From NCBI GenBank assembly GCA_002343505.1, contig DDQZ01000024.1, positions 124,404 through 188,403 of the forward strand: 64,000 bases of DNA. The letters run 5' to 3'. Position 1 is the first letter of the stretch; every line of letters starts with the position of its first letter. The position numbers were made by a program, and so were the translations under genes. The DNA comes from Verrucomicrobiaceae bacterium UBA2429 (GTDB lineage: Bacteria; Verrucomicrobiota; Verrucomicrobiia; Verrucomicrobiales; Verrucomicrobiaceae). Shown here piece after piece: positions 26,703-35,007 of the stretch. A model generated the notes under the pieces. That model searched no databases, was not told where the DNA came from, and worked only from the letters and a program-made list of their open reading frames with translations.

Positions 26703-27749
26703 TTACTTCGGCTGGTGCATGGCGATGCAGTGCAGAGCGCCGCCTTCCATGACGAGATCCTTGCAGGTGACAGAGATGATCTCGCGCCCAGGGAAGCACT
26801 CGGCGATCTTGTCCTCGGCCATGGCGTCCTTTTTCTTCTGCCCAAAGATGGGGACAAAGACGGCATTGTTCACAATGAGAAAATTCGCATAGCTGGCGGG
26901 CAGACGGCTGAGACGCCAGTCCCTGGCCTCAATGGCGTTGGGCATTTCGATTTCGATAATTTCCAGCTTGGAGCCGTCGGCGGTGCGCACATCGTCGAGC
27001 TGCTCGCGGATTTGCTTGAGCGCCTTGTAGTTCGGGTCGTTCTCCTTGCTCTCGACCATGCAGATGACGGCGTCCTCGCGCACAAAACGGACGAGATCGT
27101 CAATGTGGCCGTCGGTGTCGTCACCCTCGATGCCTTTCTTGAACCAGACGATGTCGGTGACGCCGAGCATGGCCTTCAGCTCCTTCTCCACCTCCTCTTT
27201 CTTGCGCGCTTTGCCGCCGTTGCGGTTGGGATTGAGCAGGACGGCCTCGGTGGTGAAAAGCAGGCCCTTGCCATTGGTCTCGATGGCGCCGCCTTCGAGC
27301 ACCATGTCGGAGACATAGCGGTCCATCTTCAGCACTTCGGCGGCCTTCTCGGGGATGGTGTTGTCCAGCCCGGCCTCGAACTTTCCGCCCCAGCCGTCGA
27401 ATTTCCAGTCGGTGATGGAGACCTGGCCGGTGGTATCGTTTTTGATGAAAATGGGGCCGTGGTCGCGGCACCAGACGTCATTGGTCTGGTGGTTGTAGAG
27501 GTCCACCATGTTCAGCGCGCCCTCGTTGTCGGCGATGCTGAGACGGATGCCCATGTGCATGTTTTCCGGCGCGTTGATGCGCACACGCTGGTAGCGGGTC
27601 ATGTTCGCGGCGATCTCTCCGAACTTGTCCTGCAGCTTGAGGTATGTTTTCGGGCAGCTCTCCTTGTTTGAGGGCCATGACAGCCAGACCGCCTCCTGGG
27701 GTTCGAATTCAGCGGGCAGGCGGTGGTTCTTCGGGTATCCTTTACTCAT
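26703..27749 (-). CDS. aguA: Agmatine deiminase
   Basis: Converts agmatine to N-carbamoylputrescine and ammonia. The 348-residue protein has the family start (RLPAEFEPQEAVWLSWP), DVWCRDHGPIF, LEGGAIETNG and the C-terminal catalytic cysteine motif GGALHCIAMHQP. The 3' neighbour is the nucleotide-sugar dehydrogenase. The start overlaps the upstream amidase gene by 8 bp, so the pathway is encoded as a unit. No arginine decarboxylase is in the window. Confidence 0.95.
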   Translation of the reverse strand: MSKGYPKNHRLPAEFEPQEAVWLSWPSNKESCPKTYLKLQDKFGEIAANMTRYQRVRINAPENMHMGIRLSIADNEGALNMVDLYNHQTNDVWCRDHGPIFIKNDTTGQVSITDWKFDGWGGKFEAGLDNTIPEKAAEVLKMDRYVSDMVLEGGAIETNGKGLLFTTEAVLLNPNRNGGKARKKEEVEKELKAMLGVTDIVWFKKGIEGDDTDGHIDDLVRFVREDAVICMVESKENDPNYKALKQIREQLDDVRTADGSKLEIIEIEMPNAIEARDWRLSRLPASYANFLIVNNAVFVPIFGQKKKDAMAEDKIAECFPGREIISVTCKDLVMEGGALHCIAMHQPK

Positions 27750-28608
27750 CGAGGTAGCGTTTGGTCAGGGGTGCGTAAGTGTCAATGCGGCGATCACGGA
27801 AAAAAGGCCAGATGCGGCGGAAGTCCTCCACCACCTGGAAGTCGCAGGGGACGACAAGCGCCTCCTGCTCTGAAACTGAGGCTTTGGCGACGATCTCGCC
27901 GTAGGGGTTGGCCACGAAACTCTGGCCCCAGAACTCGGTTTCGTCCTGAAACCCGGTGCGGTTCACCGCGGCGACGAAGCAGCCGTTCGCCACGGCATGA
28001 CCGCGCTGCACCGTCTCCCAAGCGCAATGCTGGGCTTTGCCAAGCGCGGCCTTTTCCGAGGCTAGCCAGCCGATGGCTGTGGGGTAAAAAAGAATCTGCG
28101 CGCCGGCCAGCGCGGCGAGGCGCGCCGCTTCTGGGAACCATTGGTCCCAGCAAATCAGCACGGCGATGCGGCCAAACTTCGTGTCCCACACGCGGTAGCC
28201 GAGGTCGCCCTGCGTGAAGTAAAACTTCTCCTCGAAGCCGGGATCCTGCGGGATGTGCATCTTCCGGTACTTGCCGAGGAAGGCGCCGTCCGCGTCGAGG
28301 ACGGCTGCGGTGTTGTGGTAGAGGCCGGGACCGCGCTTTTCGAAAAGCGGGACGATGAGCACCACGCCGAGCTCTTTGGCGAGCGCGGACATCTTTTCCG
28401 TCGTCGGCCCGGGCACTGCCTCGGCCAGATCAAAGAGCGCGGTGTCCTGCCGGGTGCAGAAATACGGAATGTCGAAAAGCTCCTGCAGGCAGATGATCCG
28501 CGCGCCCCGCGCCGCCGCCTCACGGATCAGCCGCTCATGACGGGCGTGGCTTTCGGCCTTGCCCGCATGAGTGCCGCCTTGGATGAGTCCGAGAGTGACA
28601 GTGGTCAT
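27742..28608 (-). CDS. aguB: N-carbamoylputrescine amidase (nitrilase family)
   Basis: Hydrolyses N-carbamoylputrescine to putrescine, CO2 and ammonia. The 288-residue nitrilase-fold enzyme shows the Glu-Lys-Cys triad: Glu in CLQELFDIPYF, Lys in YRKMHIP and Cys in LICWDQWFPE. Active site segments match the plant and bacterial NCPAH subgroup. It is followed with 8-bp overlap by agmatine deiminase, which supplies its substrate. Confidence 0.94.
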   Translation of the reverse strand: MTTVTLGLIQGGTHAGKAESHARHERLIREAAARGARIICLQELFDIPYFCTRQDTALFDLAEAVPGPTTEKMSALAKELGVVLIVPLFEKRGPGLYHNTAAVLDADGAFLGKYRKMHIPQDPGFEEKFYFTQGDLGYRVWDTKFGRIAVLICWDQWFPEAARLAALAGAQILFYPTAIGWLASEKAALGKAQHCAWETVQRGHAVANGCFVAAVNRTGFQDETEFWGQSFVANPYGEIVAKASVSEQEALVVPCDFQVVEDFRRIWPFFRDRRIDTYAPLTKRYLDE

Positions 28609-28683
28609 GGGGACGCGGAGGATTGAGAGATGCCGGGAAGGCGCAAGGAGGAAAACGCGAACATTTTTGCGCTGCCAAAGCCC

Positions 28684-29628
28684 TCATTTTTTCCCTTCGG
28701 CATGGCTCAGCGCGCTCTGCACGTCGCCGCGCATGGGAATGCCATCCTGAGCGCCGTGCTTGAGCGTGGCGAGCGCCGCGGCGGCATTCGCCCAGCGCAC
28801 GCACTCCAGCAGCGGCATGCCTTCGGCGAAAAAAGTGGAGAATGCGCCCGCGAAGGTGTCTCCCGCGCCCACGGTATCCACCGGTTTGACAGGATGCGTG
28901 GCGACTTTTTTGAAGCCTTCCGAATGCAGCACAAGCGTGGGTTTTTCACCGCGTGTGACAATGAGGATGCCAATGTTCTTCTCCTTGAGTTTTTCCTGCC
29001 AAGCCGCGACACCGTCCTGCATCCCCGCCGGATCGGCGTCAAAAATCATCCGCGCCTCTCCTGCATTCACAATGAGAACCTCCACCCTCACCTTGGCCCA
29101 GGGAAAGTCCGCGCGGCAGGGCGAGGGATTAAAAACCACCGGCACCTGGCGGCCATTCGCCAGCCGGATGGCCTCGATCACGCTCTCCATGGGCACCTCC
29201 AACTGAAGAAGCAGCGTCTTTGCCACCTCAATGCGCGAACGCTGCACCTTCACGGATGGAGCCGTCAGGGCGGAATTGGCGCCTGGGATGACGATGATCT
29301 GGTTTTCCCCCTTCGCGTCCACGGCGATAAAGGCGCTGCCGGTGCCGCCGCGCGTGGTGTTGACGGAACTGCAGTTCACCCCCTCACGGCGCAGGTGGTT
29401 GCGATAATCACGTCCGTCCGGATCATCCCCAAGGCAGCCTATGAGCGTCACCGCAGCCCCCTGTCGCGCCGCTGCCAAAGCCTGGTTGGCGCCCTTGCCC
29501 CCGAAGCGTTTTTCCAGCGCGGATGCGGAAACCGTTTCTCCGGGCGCGGGCAGGCGTTTAACAGAGGCGGTCAAGTCCACATTCATGGACCCGACAACAA
29601 CAAGATTGGCTGGTGCGGCTCTAGCCAT
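28684..29628 (-). CDS. rbsK: Ribokinase
   Basis: ATP-dependent phosphorylation of D-ribose to ribose-5-phosphate. Family features are VVGSMNVDL, the FGGKGANQA motif, and the catalytic TVGAGDTFAGAF near the C-terminus. Length about 314 is normal. An upstream ATG would add 12 residues, but ATG 29628 begins close to the conserved strand. It has no rbs transport neighbours. Confidence 0.9.
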   Translation of the reverse strand: MARAAPANLVVVGSMNVDLTASVKRLPAPGETVSASALEKRFGGKGANQALAAARQGAAVTLIGCLGDDPDGRDYRNHLRREGVNCSSVNTTRGGTGSAFIAVDAKGENQIIVIPGANSALTAPSVKVQRSRIEVAKTLLLQLEVPMESVIEAIRLANGRQVPVVFNPSPCRADFPWAKVRVEVLIVNAGEARMIFDADPAGMQDGVAAWQEKLKEKNIGILIVTRGEKPTLVLHSEGFKKVATHPVKPVDTVGAGDTFAGAFSTFFAEGMPLLECVRWANAAAALATLKHGAQDGIPMRGDVQSALSHAEGKK

Positions 29629-29808
29629 GCGCGCACCATGCGGCAGCCTGCGCGGTTTTGACAACCGCTTTTATCCATTCTTCGGAAGGTAAAATTGCCC
29701 TGTATTCTCCATTCGGGGCTGAAAGCTTTCCGGAAACAGCGCGCTGTTTGTGGTCAGCTCAACAAACCATGCAAGCCGCATGCTTGACGGCGTTTACTCA
29801 AGCCGGTT

Positions 29809-30984
29809 ATGCGAATTTTTTTATTTCAAGCCGTGATTCTCTGCGCGCTGCCTGCCAGCGCTGCGGAGCCCTGGTTCGAGACCACCTGCCTTTTTCCGGT
29901 GACTCCAGCCAACAAGCCCAACTACCGCATTCCAGCCCTCATCCAGGCTCCAAATGGAGACCTCCTCGTCGTCTGTGAAAAGCGCAATGACGGACCTGGC
30001 GACATCGGCGACCACGACATCGTCATGAAGCGCAGTTCCGACGGCGGCAAAACTTGGACCGGGGAAATCCTCATCCTCGACGATGTGGACCGCGTCTGCA
30101 CCGACCTCACCTTGGGATTCGACCGCGTCACGCAAAAACTCTGGCTCTTCTTTTTAAAGGACAAGAAACAGTTCGCCCACCTCAGCAGCACGGACAACGG
30201 ACTCACCTGGCAGGGACCCGTCGTCATTCACGATCAGGTCACCAAACCCGAATGGGACCAACTGCGGGGCAAGCCGGACACAAAACCCTTCAACCCCAAA
30301 AGTCACGCCCAGCGCTGGGAACGAGATTGGCATCAGCGCTACGGATGCGGTCCGGGCCATGCGATGGTGCAACTCAAATCCGGACGGCTGCTTGTGCCCG
30401 CGCGCCACCGCGAGGACATCGGGGGAGGCCGCCTTCGCAGTTTTGCCCACTGCTTTTACAGCGATGACCACGGCGCGTCCTGGCAACTCGGCGGCACCAT
30501 CGGGATGCACACCAGCGAGTGCCAGTTCATCGAACTCAATGACGGCGGCATCCGCGTGATATCCCGAAACGAAAGCGCTGAAGACGCGCCTGACAACCTG
30601 CGCCACCTCACCAGCATCTCAAAGGATGGCGGCCAAACCTGGAGCGCGCTCCGGCGTCAGGAAGAGCTCATCACACCCCGCTGTCATGGCAGCCTCGAGA
30701 GATTGGATGAAAAAACACTTCTGTTTTGCAGCCCGGCGTCGCCATTTCGTCAAAAGGAGCACCCCTACGGCCGCTACAACCTCACCATTCGGATCAGTCA
30801 CGACGAAGGCGCCAGTTGGTCGGCCGGGCGCGCCGTCTGGCCGCATCCAGGCTCTTATTCGGACATCGCAGTCATGACTGACGGAAGCATCGCCGTCGTT
30901 TACGAGCGCGCGGATAAAGGCAGCTCCCACTACTGGGACGAACTTCACTTCGCACGCTTCAACCCGGACTGGATCACACAATGA
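29809..30984 (+). CDS. Secreted sialidase/neuraminidase-like protein (BNR repeats)
   Basis: The 391-residue protein has a signal peptide (about 1-18) and a six-bladed sialidase fold. The N-terminal YRIP motif (NYRIPAL) carries the Arg that binds the sialic-acid carboxylate. Five Asp boxes follow: SSDGGKTWTG, STDNGLTWQG, SDDHGASWQL, SKDGGQTWSA and SHDEGASWSA. It could release sialic acids or related sugars from mucin-type glycans, though exo-alpha-sialidase specificity is inference. A hairpin lies just after the stop. Confidence 0.88.
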   Translation: MRIFLFQAVILCALPASAAEPWFETTCLFPVTPANKPNYRIPALIQAPNGDLLVVCEKRNDGPGDIGDHDIVMKRSSDGGKTWTGEILILDDVDRVCTDLTLGFDRVTQKLWLFFLKDKKQFAHLSSTDNGLTWQGPVVIHDQVTKPEWDQLRGKPDTKPFNPKSHAQRWERDWHQRYGCGPGHAMVQLKSGRLLVPARHREDIGGGRLRSFAHCFYSDDHGASWQLGGTIGMHTSECQFIELNDGGIRVISRNESAEDAPDNLRHLTSISKDGGQTWSALRRQEELITPRCHGSLERLDEKTLLFCSPASPFRQKEHPYGRYNLTIRISHDEGASWSAGRAVWPHPGSYSDIAVMTDGSIAVVYERADKGSSHYWDELHFARFNPDWITQ

Positions 30985-30989
30985 CCGGT

Positions 30990-31015
30990 GCGTGACGCTG
31001 CACATTTCGTCACGC
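30990..31015 (+). terminator. Hairpin after the sialidase gene
   Basis: Perfect 8-bp inverted arms (30990-30997 and 31008-31015, gcgtgacg/cgtcacgc) with a 10-nt loop lie 6 bp after the stop. There is no T-tract, so terminator activity is only possible. It overlaps the end of the DUF1501 remnant. Confidence 0.35.
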
Positions 31016-31143
31016 AAGCATCTCTTTCATCACGTGGCCTTCCACGTTCGTGAGGCGGCGCCGGACGCCGTTGTGCTCGAAGGTGAGGCGTTCGTGATCG
31101 AGGCCGAGGAGGTGGAGGATGGTGGCGTTGAAGTCGTGGAGCT
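31010..31143 (-). pseudogene. Remnant of a DUF1501 gene 3' end (direct repeat of 37075-37205)
   Basis: On the minus strand this encodes only the last 43-44 residues of a DUF1501 protein, ending HVMKEMLA and a stop at 31010-31012. It aligns with the 3' end of the intact DUF1501 gene at 37075 with about 12 differences in about 130 bp, including a run of about 50 identical bases. The rest of the gene is missing; homology stops near 31143. It lies in the same orientation as the intact copy, and the NAD/ADP-ribose gene block lies between the two. Confidence 0.8.
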
Positions 31144-31247
31144 ATTGGCTTTCATATTTCGATGACCGGCAGCAAAGCCCCTCAACAGTCCCGTCCATTC
31201 AGCTTCCTATAAGTCCTTGGATGGAATTCGAAATTCACCATTGATTA

Positions 31248-31262
31248 GTGTTAAATTTACAC
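31248..31262. promoter_or_regulatory. Putative operator of the NrtR-like regulator
   Basis: GTGTTAAATTTACAC is a near palindrome, with 12 of 15 bases matching their own reverse complement. It lies 12 bp before the ATG at 31275, in an AT-rich stretch that should hold the promoter. NrtR-type regulators repress their own operons from such sites, so autoregulation is plausible. No consensus comparison could be run. Confidence 0.5.
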
Positions 31263-31274
31263 CACAGATCGTGT

Positions 31275-31958
31275 ATGCCTCACACTTACCAGTATCCGCG
31301 TGCCGCGCTGACCGTGGACTGCGTTGTTTTCGGCTTCGATGGAAGCGAGCTTCAGGTCCTGCTCATCCGCCGCGCCCTGGAGCCGTTCAAGGACCGCTGG
31401 GCGCTGCCCGGCGGCTTCGTACGGGTCGAGGAAACGCTCGATGAAGCCGCGCGTCGTGAGCTGGAGGAGGAAACCGGGCTGCGGGATGTCTTTCTGGAGC
31501 AGCTTTACACCTTTGGCACCGTGAAACGCGATCCGCGTGAGCGTGTCGTCAGCGTAGCGTGGTTCGCGCTGGTGAAGCCCTCCGTTGTCACCGCCGACAC
31601 CGACGCCGCCGAGGCCAAGTGGTTTTCCGTCAACGACGTTCCACCGCTCGCTTTCGACCACGCCTCCATCCTCGCCACCGCGCTCACCCGTCTGCGCGGC
31701 AAGCTCACCTACCAGCCCGTCGGCTTCGAGCTGCTGCCGCCGAAATTCACCCTCACCCAGCTTCAGCGCCTCTACGAGGCCGTCCTTGGCGAGGAGCTCG
31801 ACAAACGAAACTTCCGCAAAAAAGCCCTCAGCCACGATCTCCTCATCCCCCTCAAAGAAAAACATCAGGAAGGCGCCCACCGTCCCGCCCAGCTCTTCCG
31901 CTTCGATCCGGTGAAATATGAGAGGCTGAAGAAGAAGGGCTTCTTGTTTGAGATATGA
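31275..31958 (+). CDS. NrtR-like Nudix-winged helix protein
   Basis: The 227-residue protein has an N-terminal Nudix domain and a C-terminal winged helix (about 160-227), the architecture of NrtR regulators that sense ADP-ribose and control NAD genes. The Nudix box is complete: [18 protein letters not shown] continues into EEETGL, with the catalytic RE..EE. Many NrtR proteins have a degenerate box, so this one may also hydrolyse ADP-ribose. ATG 31275 is chosen over an upstream GTG that would lie in the putative operator. It overlaps the next gene by 4 bp and heads the NAD/ADP-ribose operon. Confidence 0.85.
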   Translation: MPHTYQYPRAALTVDCVVFGFDGSELQVLLIRRALEPFKDRWALPGGFVRVEETLDEAARRELEEETGLRDVFLEQLYTFGTVKRDPRERVVSVAWFALVKPSVVTADTDAAEAKWFSVNDVPPLAFDHASILATALTRLRGKLTYQPVGFELLPPKFTLTQLQRLYEAVLGEELDKRNFRKKALSHDLLIPLKEKHQEGAHRPAQLFRFDPVKYERLKKKGFLFEI

Positions 31959-32296
31959 AAACCATCACCCTCTACCGTCCCGTCGGACCGAAAGAACTCG
32001 CCCTGATCGAGCAAAGCGGATGGAAAGCCTTTCCACCGCGTCTGCCAGACCAGCCGATCTTCTATCCCGTGATGAACGAGGAATACGCCATCCAGATCGC
32101 CCGCGACTGGAATGTGCCCGCCTCCGGTTCCGGTTTCGTCACCCGCTTCGCCGTCGATGCCGATTTCCTCAGCCGCTACGTCAAGCAAGTCGTGGGTGGC
32201 GACATGCACCGCGAACTCTGGGTGCCTGCGGAAGAACTGGAAGAGTTCAATCAACACATCATCGGCCTCATCGAGGTCACCCAACGATTCCCATGA
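31955..32296 (+). CDS. Small 'ADP-ribosylation/crystallin J1'-type protein, function unknown
   Basis: The 113-residue cytoplasmic protein begins [17 protein letters not shown] and ends with a conserved-looking [14 protein letters not shown] segment. I recall similar short proteins being annotated 'ADP-ribosylation/crystallin J1', apparently from gene neighbourhood, without a known activity. The LYRPVG start and the late ELWVP strand loosely resemble small ADP-ribosyltransferase-fold proteins (inference). It overlaps both neighbours by 4 bp. Confidence 0.7.
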   Translation: MKTITLYRPVGPKELALIEQSGWKAFPPRLPDQPIFYPVMNEEYAIQIARDWNVPASGSGFVTRFAVDADFLSRYVKQVVGGDMHRELWVPAEELEEFNQHIIGLIEVTQRFP

Positions 32297-32919
32297 CACT
32301 TTCGATTCAACCATATCTCGAACAACTGCCGCACTGGCCGCAAAGCGGCCGCCACATCCTCGCGCAGTTCGACCATGATTCGATCATCGTTTATCAGGCA
32401 TACCGGCCCTCGATTGCGCGATTCGCAGTCGAGCACCAGCGATTTGGCGGCGAGTTCAGCTACAGCCGCATGAGCTGGATCAAGCCCAACTTCCTCTGGA
32501 TGATGTTCCGCTCAGGCTGGGCCGCCAAGGAAGGCCAGGAGCATATTCTTGCCGTCCGTCTTCAAAGACGCTTCTTCGATGACGTGTTTGTGTCCGCCGT
32601 GGCTTCCAACTACGGCGCCAGCGGCTTCTCCACGCACGAGGACTGGCAGTCCGCCGTGGCAAACTCCGACGCGCGCCTCCAGTGGGATCCAGATCACGAT
32701 CCGCTCGGCCACTGCGTCGAGCGCCGTGCCGTTCAACTTGGCCTCCGGGGTGAAATGCTTCGACGCTACGGTCAGGAGGTCGTCCTGAGCATCGAGGACA
32801 TCACTCCTTTCGTGGTCGAGCAGCGCGCTAATTTGAAGAATGATTTCACCGATCTCAAAACTCCTTCAGAACGAGTTTACCAACCTTCGGGGCCACTCAC
32901 CCATTCACAACTCCCATGA
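32293..32919 (+). CDS. DUF4291 protein
   Basis: The 208-residue protein carries the DUF4291 hallmarks: IIVYQAYRPSIARFAV near residue 30, then SRMSWIKPNFLWMMFRSGW and RLQWDPDHDP. The biochemical role of DUF4291 is not established to my knowledge. The conserved Trp, Lys and Arg residues suggest a nucleotide or nucleic-acid binding pocket. It overlaps the 113-aa gene and kptA by 4 bp, so the context points to NAD+, ADP-ribose or RNA-end metabolism. Confidence 0.85.
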   Translation: MTLSIQPYLEQLPHWPQSGRHILAQFDHDSIIVYQAYRPSIARFAVEHQRFGGEFSYSRMSWIKPNFLWMMFRSGWAAKEGQEHILAVRLQRRFFDDVFVSAVASNYGASGFSTHEDWQSAVANSDARLQWDPDHDPLGHCVERRAVQLGLRGEMLRRYGQEVVLSIEDITPFVVEQRANLKNDFTDLKTPSERVYQPSGPLTHSQLP

Positions 32920-33461
32920 CCCCCGCCCAAACCACCCGCGCCAGCAAGTTCCTCAGCCTTGTCCTGCGGCATGAACCGGGAGCCGCGCATGTCACGCTCG
33001 ATTCCGCCGGTTGGACGGCGGTGGAGACGCTCCTGGCCGGGTGTGCCCACGCGGGAAGACCGCTATCGCGCGCGGACCTGGAGCACATCGTCGGCACAAA
33101 TGCGAAGAAACGCTTCGAGTTCAGTGTCGACGGCCTGCGCATCCGCGCCAGCCAGGGGCATTCGGTCGAGGTGGCGCTGGAGTATGCGGCGCAAGCGCCT
33201 CCGGAACTCCTCTTTCACGGCACCGCGACACGCTTCCTCGATTCCATCCGCGTAAAAGGCCTGCTCAAAATGCAGCGCCATCATGTGCATCTGTCCGCAG
33301 AGACCCGCGTCACCCTGGAGGTCGGCGCACGTCATGGAAAACCGGTCCTACTGACCATCCTCGCCAGCCAGATGCACAACGAAGGGCATGTCTTCTATCG
33401 CAGCACGAACGGCGTCTGGCGTATCGAGCATGTGCCGTCATTCTTCATCCATTTTCCATGA
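32916..33461 (+). CDS. kptA: RNA 2'-phosphotransferase (Tpt1/KptA)
   Basis: Transfers an internal RNA 2'-phosphate to NAD+, giving ADP-ribose 1'',2''-cyclic phosphate, nicotinamide and repaired RNA. The 181-residue protein shows the family's catalytic landmarks: Arg18-His19 (LVLRHEP), RIRASQGHS, LLFHGTA, HHVHLS and the FYRSTNGVWRIEHVP end. Length is standard. The neighbouring macro-domain, ADP-ribosylglycohydrolase and Nudix genes could process its ADP-ribose product. No RNA ligase is seen in the window. Confidence 0.94.
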   Translation: MTPAQTTRASKFLSLVLRHEPGAAHVTLDSAGWTAVETLLAGCAHAGRPLSRADLEHIVGTNAKKRFEFSVDGLRIRASQGHSVEVALEYAAQAPPELLFHGTATRFLDSIRVKGLLKMQRHHVHLSAETRVTLEVGARHGKPVLLTILASQMHNEGHVFYRSTNGVWRIEHVPSFFIHFP

Positions 33462-33955
33462 ACCAGCACATCCCTATCAACTATATGACGGGCGACGCTA
33501 CCCGGCCTGCTGGCGTTGGTCCCGCAATCATCGCTCATATCTGCAATGACGTTGGTGGGTGGGGCGCAGGCTTCGTGATGGCACTTTCCAAGCGATGGAA
33601 GGAACCCGAGGCTCAATACAGGCTTTGGTTCAAAGGCAAGATAGCAGACGCTCAGCCCTTTTCGCTTGGCGAGGTGATGCTGGTTGAGGTAGGCACGGGT
33701 GTTCATGTGGCAAACATGATCGCACAGCACGGCATACGCTGGCAGGGCAACGAGCCGCCTATCCGGTATGAAGCTCTGGATCAAGCCTTGGGCAGGCTGG
33801 CAGATGCAGCACATCGGATCGGTGCCTCTGTTCACATGCCGCGCATTGGGTGTGGGCTGGCTGGCGGCACATGGGAGCGCGTCGAGCCGCTGATTCAATC
33901 CCGGTTGTCTGATCGTGGCATCGCCGTCGTGGTCTATGACTTTGCCGAATCATGA
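33458..33955 (+). CDS. Macro domain protein (ADP-ribose binding/hydrolase, TARG1-like)
   Basis: The 165-residue single macro domain has strand 1 IPINYMTGDATRP, then the ligand loop HICNDVGGWGAGFVMAL and the later GCGLAGGTWE loop. This pattern fits the TARG1/Poa1-like group, which removes ADP-ribose from proteins or nucleic acids, or dephosphorylates ADP-ribose 1''-phosphate. Processing the KptA product is a plausible role. Codon use looks less GC-rich than its neighbours. Overlaps of 4 bp exist on both sides. Confidence 0.9.
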   Translation: MNQHIPINYMTGDATRPAGVGPAIIAHICNDVGGWGAGFVMALSKRWKEPEAQYRLWFKGKIADAQPFSLGEVMLVEVGTGVHVANMIAQHGIRWQGNEPPIRYEALDQALGRLADAAHRIGASVHMPRIGCGLAGGTWERVEPLIQSRLSDRGIAVVVYDFAES

Positions 33956-34977
33956 GGCACCCACTTCCAGACTCCATTCTTGGCTGCCTGCTCGGCACGG
34001 CAGCGGGAGATGCGCTGGGCCTGCCCTTGGAACGATTGACCCGGCGGCGCATCCAACACTGGACGGGAGCCGAGTTGCGTCACCGGCTTGTCTTCGGTTG
34101 TGGAATGCTGAGCGACGACACGGATCACACGCTGATGCTGGCCGCGGCGCTGCGTCGGCATTGCGATGACGCGGCCGCGATGCAGCGAGATTTCGGCCGC
34201 CAGTTGCGCTGGTGGCTGGCGGCGCTGCCCGCAGGCGTGGGATTGAGCACGGCGCGGGCGATCTTGAGGCTATGGATCGGTTTTCCAGCCTCCAGATCCG
34301 GCGTGAAATCGGCAGGCAATGGCGCGGCGATGCGTGGTGCGATTGTCGGCGTGATCTTTCGCGATGACGCGGCGATGCGGCATGAATTCGCCCTCGCAGC
34401 CTGCCGGGTGACCCACACCGACCCACGCGCGGAGGAATCCGCGCTGCTGGTGGCCGAGGCGGCGGCCCTGGCGGCACACCATGCGGAAACAAAAACCGTC
34501 CTCGACACTCTGCGACCGCTGGTGACGAGTGAGGAGATGAAATCGCGCTTCGCAGCCATGGAAACCGGCCTGAGCGAAAAAATCAGCGTCAGCGACTACG
34601 CGGCACGGATCGGCTGCGAGCATGGCGTGAGCGGTTTCGCGCCGAACTCGGTCGCGGCGGCGCTTTTTGGCTGGCTGCGGCATCGCGGCGATTTCGAGCG
34701 CGTTTTGACCGAACTCATCGTCTGCGGTGGCGACACGGACAGCGTGGCCGCCATTGCGGGAGGCATCTGCGGCACCGAAACGGGCGAAAGCGGCATTCCA
34801 AAGGCGTGGATCACAGGAATCCGCGACTGGCCCCGCTCCGTCACCTTCATCCGCAGCATGGCGCAGGAAAGCGTCGCGCCGCCACGCGTGCTCTGGCCTG
34901 CCATGCTGCTCAGAAATCTCTTTTTTCTCGGCGTGGTGCTCACGCATGGTTTTTGCCGCTTGCTTCCACCTTATTGA
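33952..34977 (+). CDS. ADP-ribosylglycohydrolase (DraG/ARH family)
   Basis: Removes ADP-ribose from modified targets or cleaves ADP-ribose conjugates, using two Mg2+ ions. The 341-residue protein has the N-terminal GCLLGTAAGDALGLPLE, the metal motif SDDTDHTLML and the C-terminal metal motif GGDTDSVAAIAGGICG. Metal-binding aspartates are therefore intact. It follows the macro gene with a 4-bp overlap; the SPFH gene starts 30 bp downstream. Confidence 0.93.
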   Translation: MRHPLPDSILGCLLGTAAGDALGLPLERLTRRRIQHWTGAELRHRLVFGCGMLSDDTDHTLMLAAALRRHCDDAAAMQRDFGRQLRWWLAALPAGVGLSTARAILRLWIGFPASRSGVKSAGNGAAMRGAIVGVIFRDDAAMRHEFALAACRVTHTDPRAEESALLVAEAAALAAHHAETKTVLDTLRPLVTSEEMKSRFAAMETGLSEKISVSDYAARIGCEHGVSGFAPNSVAAALFGWLRHRGDFERVLTELIVCGGDTDSVAAIAGGICGTETGESGIPKAWITGIRDWPRSVTFIRSMAQESVAPPRVLWPAMLLRNLFFLGVVLTHGFCRLLPPY

Positions 34978-35007
34978 TTCCGCTAAATCTCCACATCTAC
35001 CCACACC

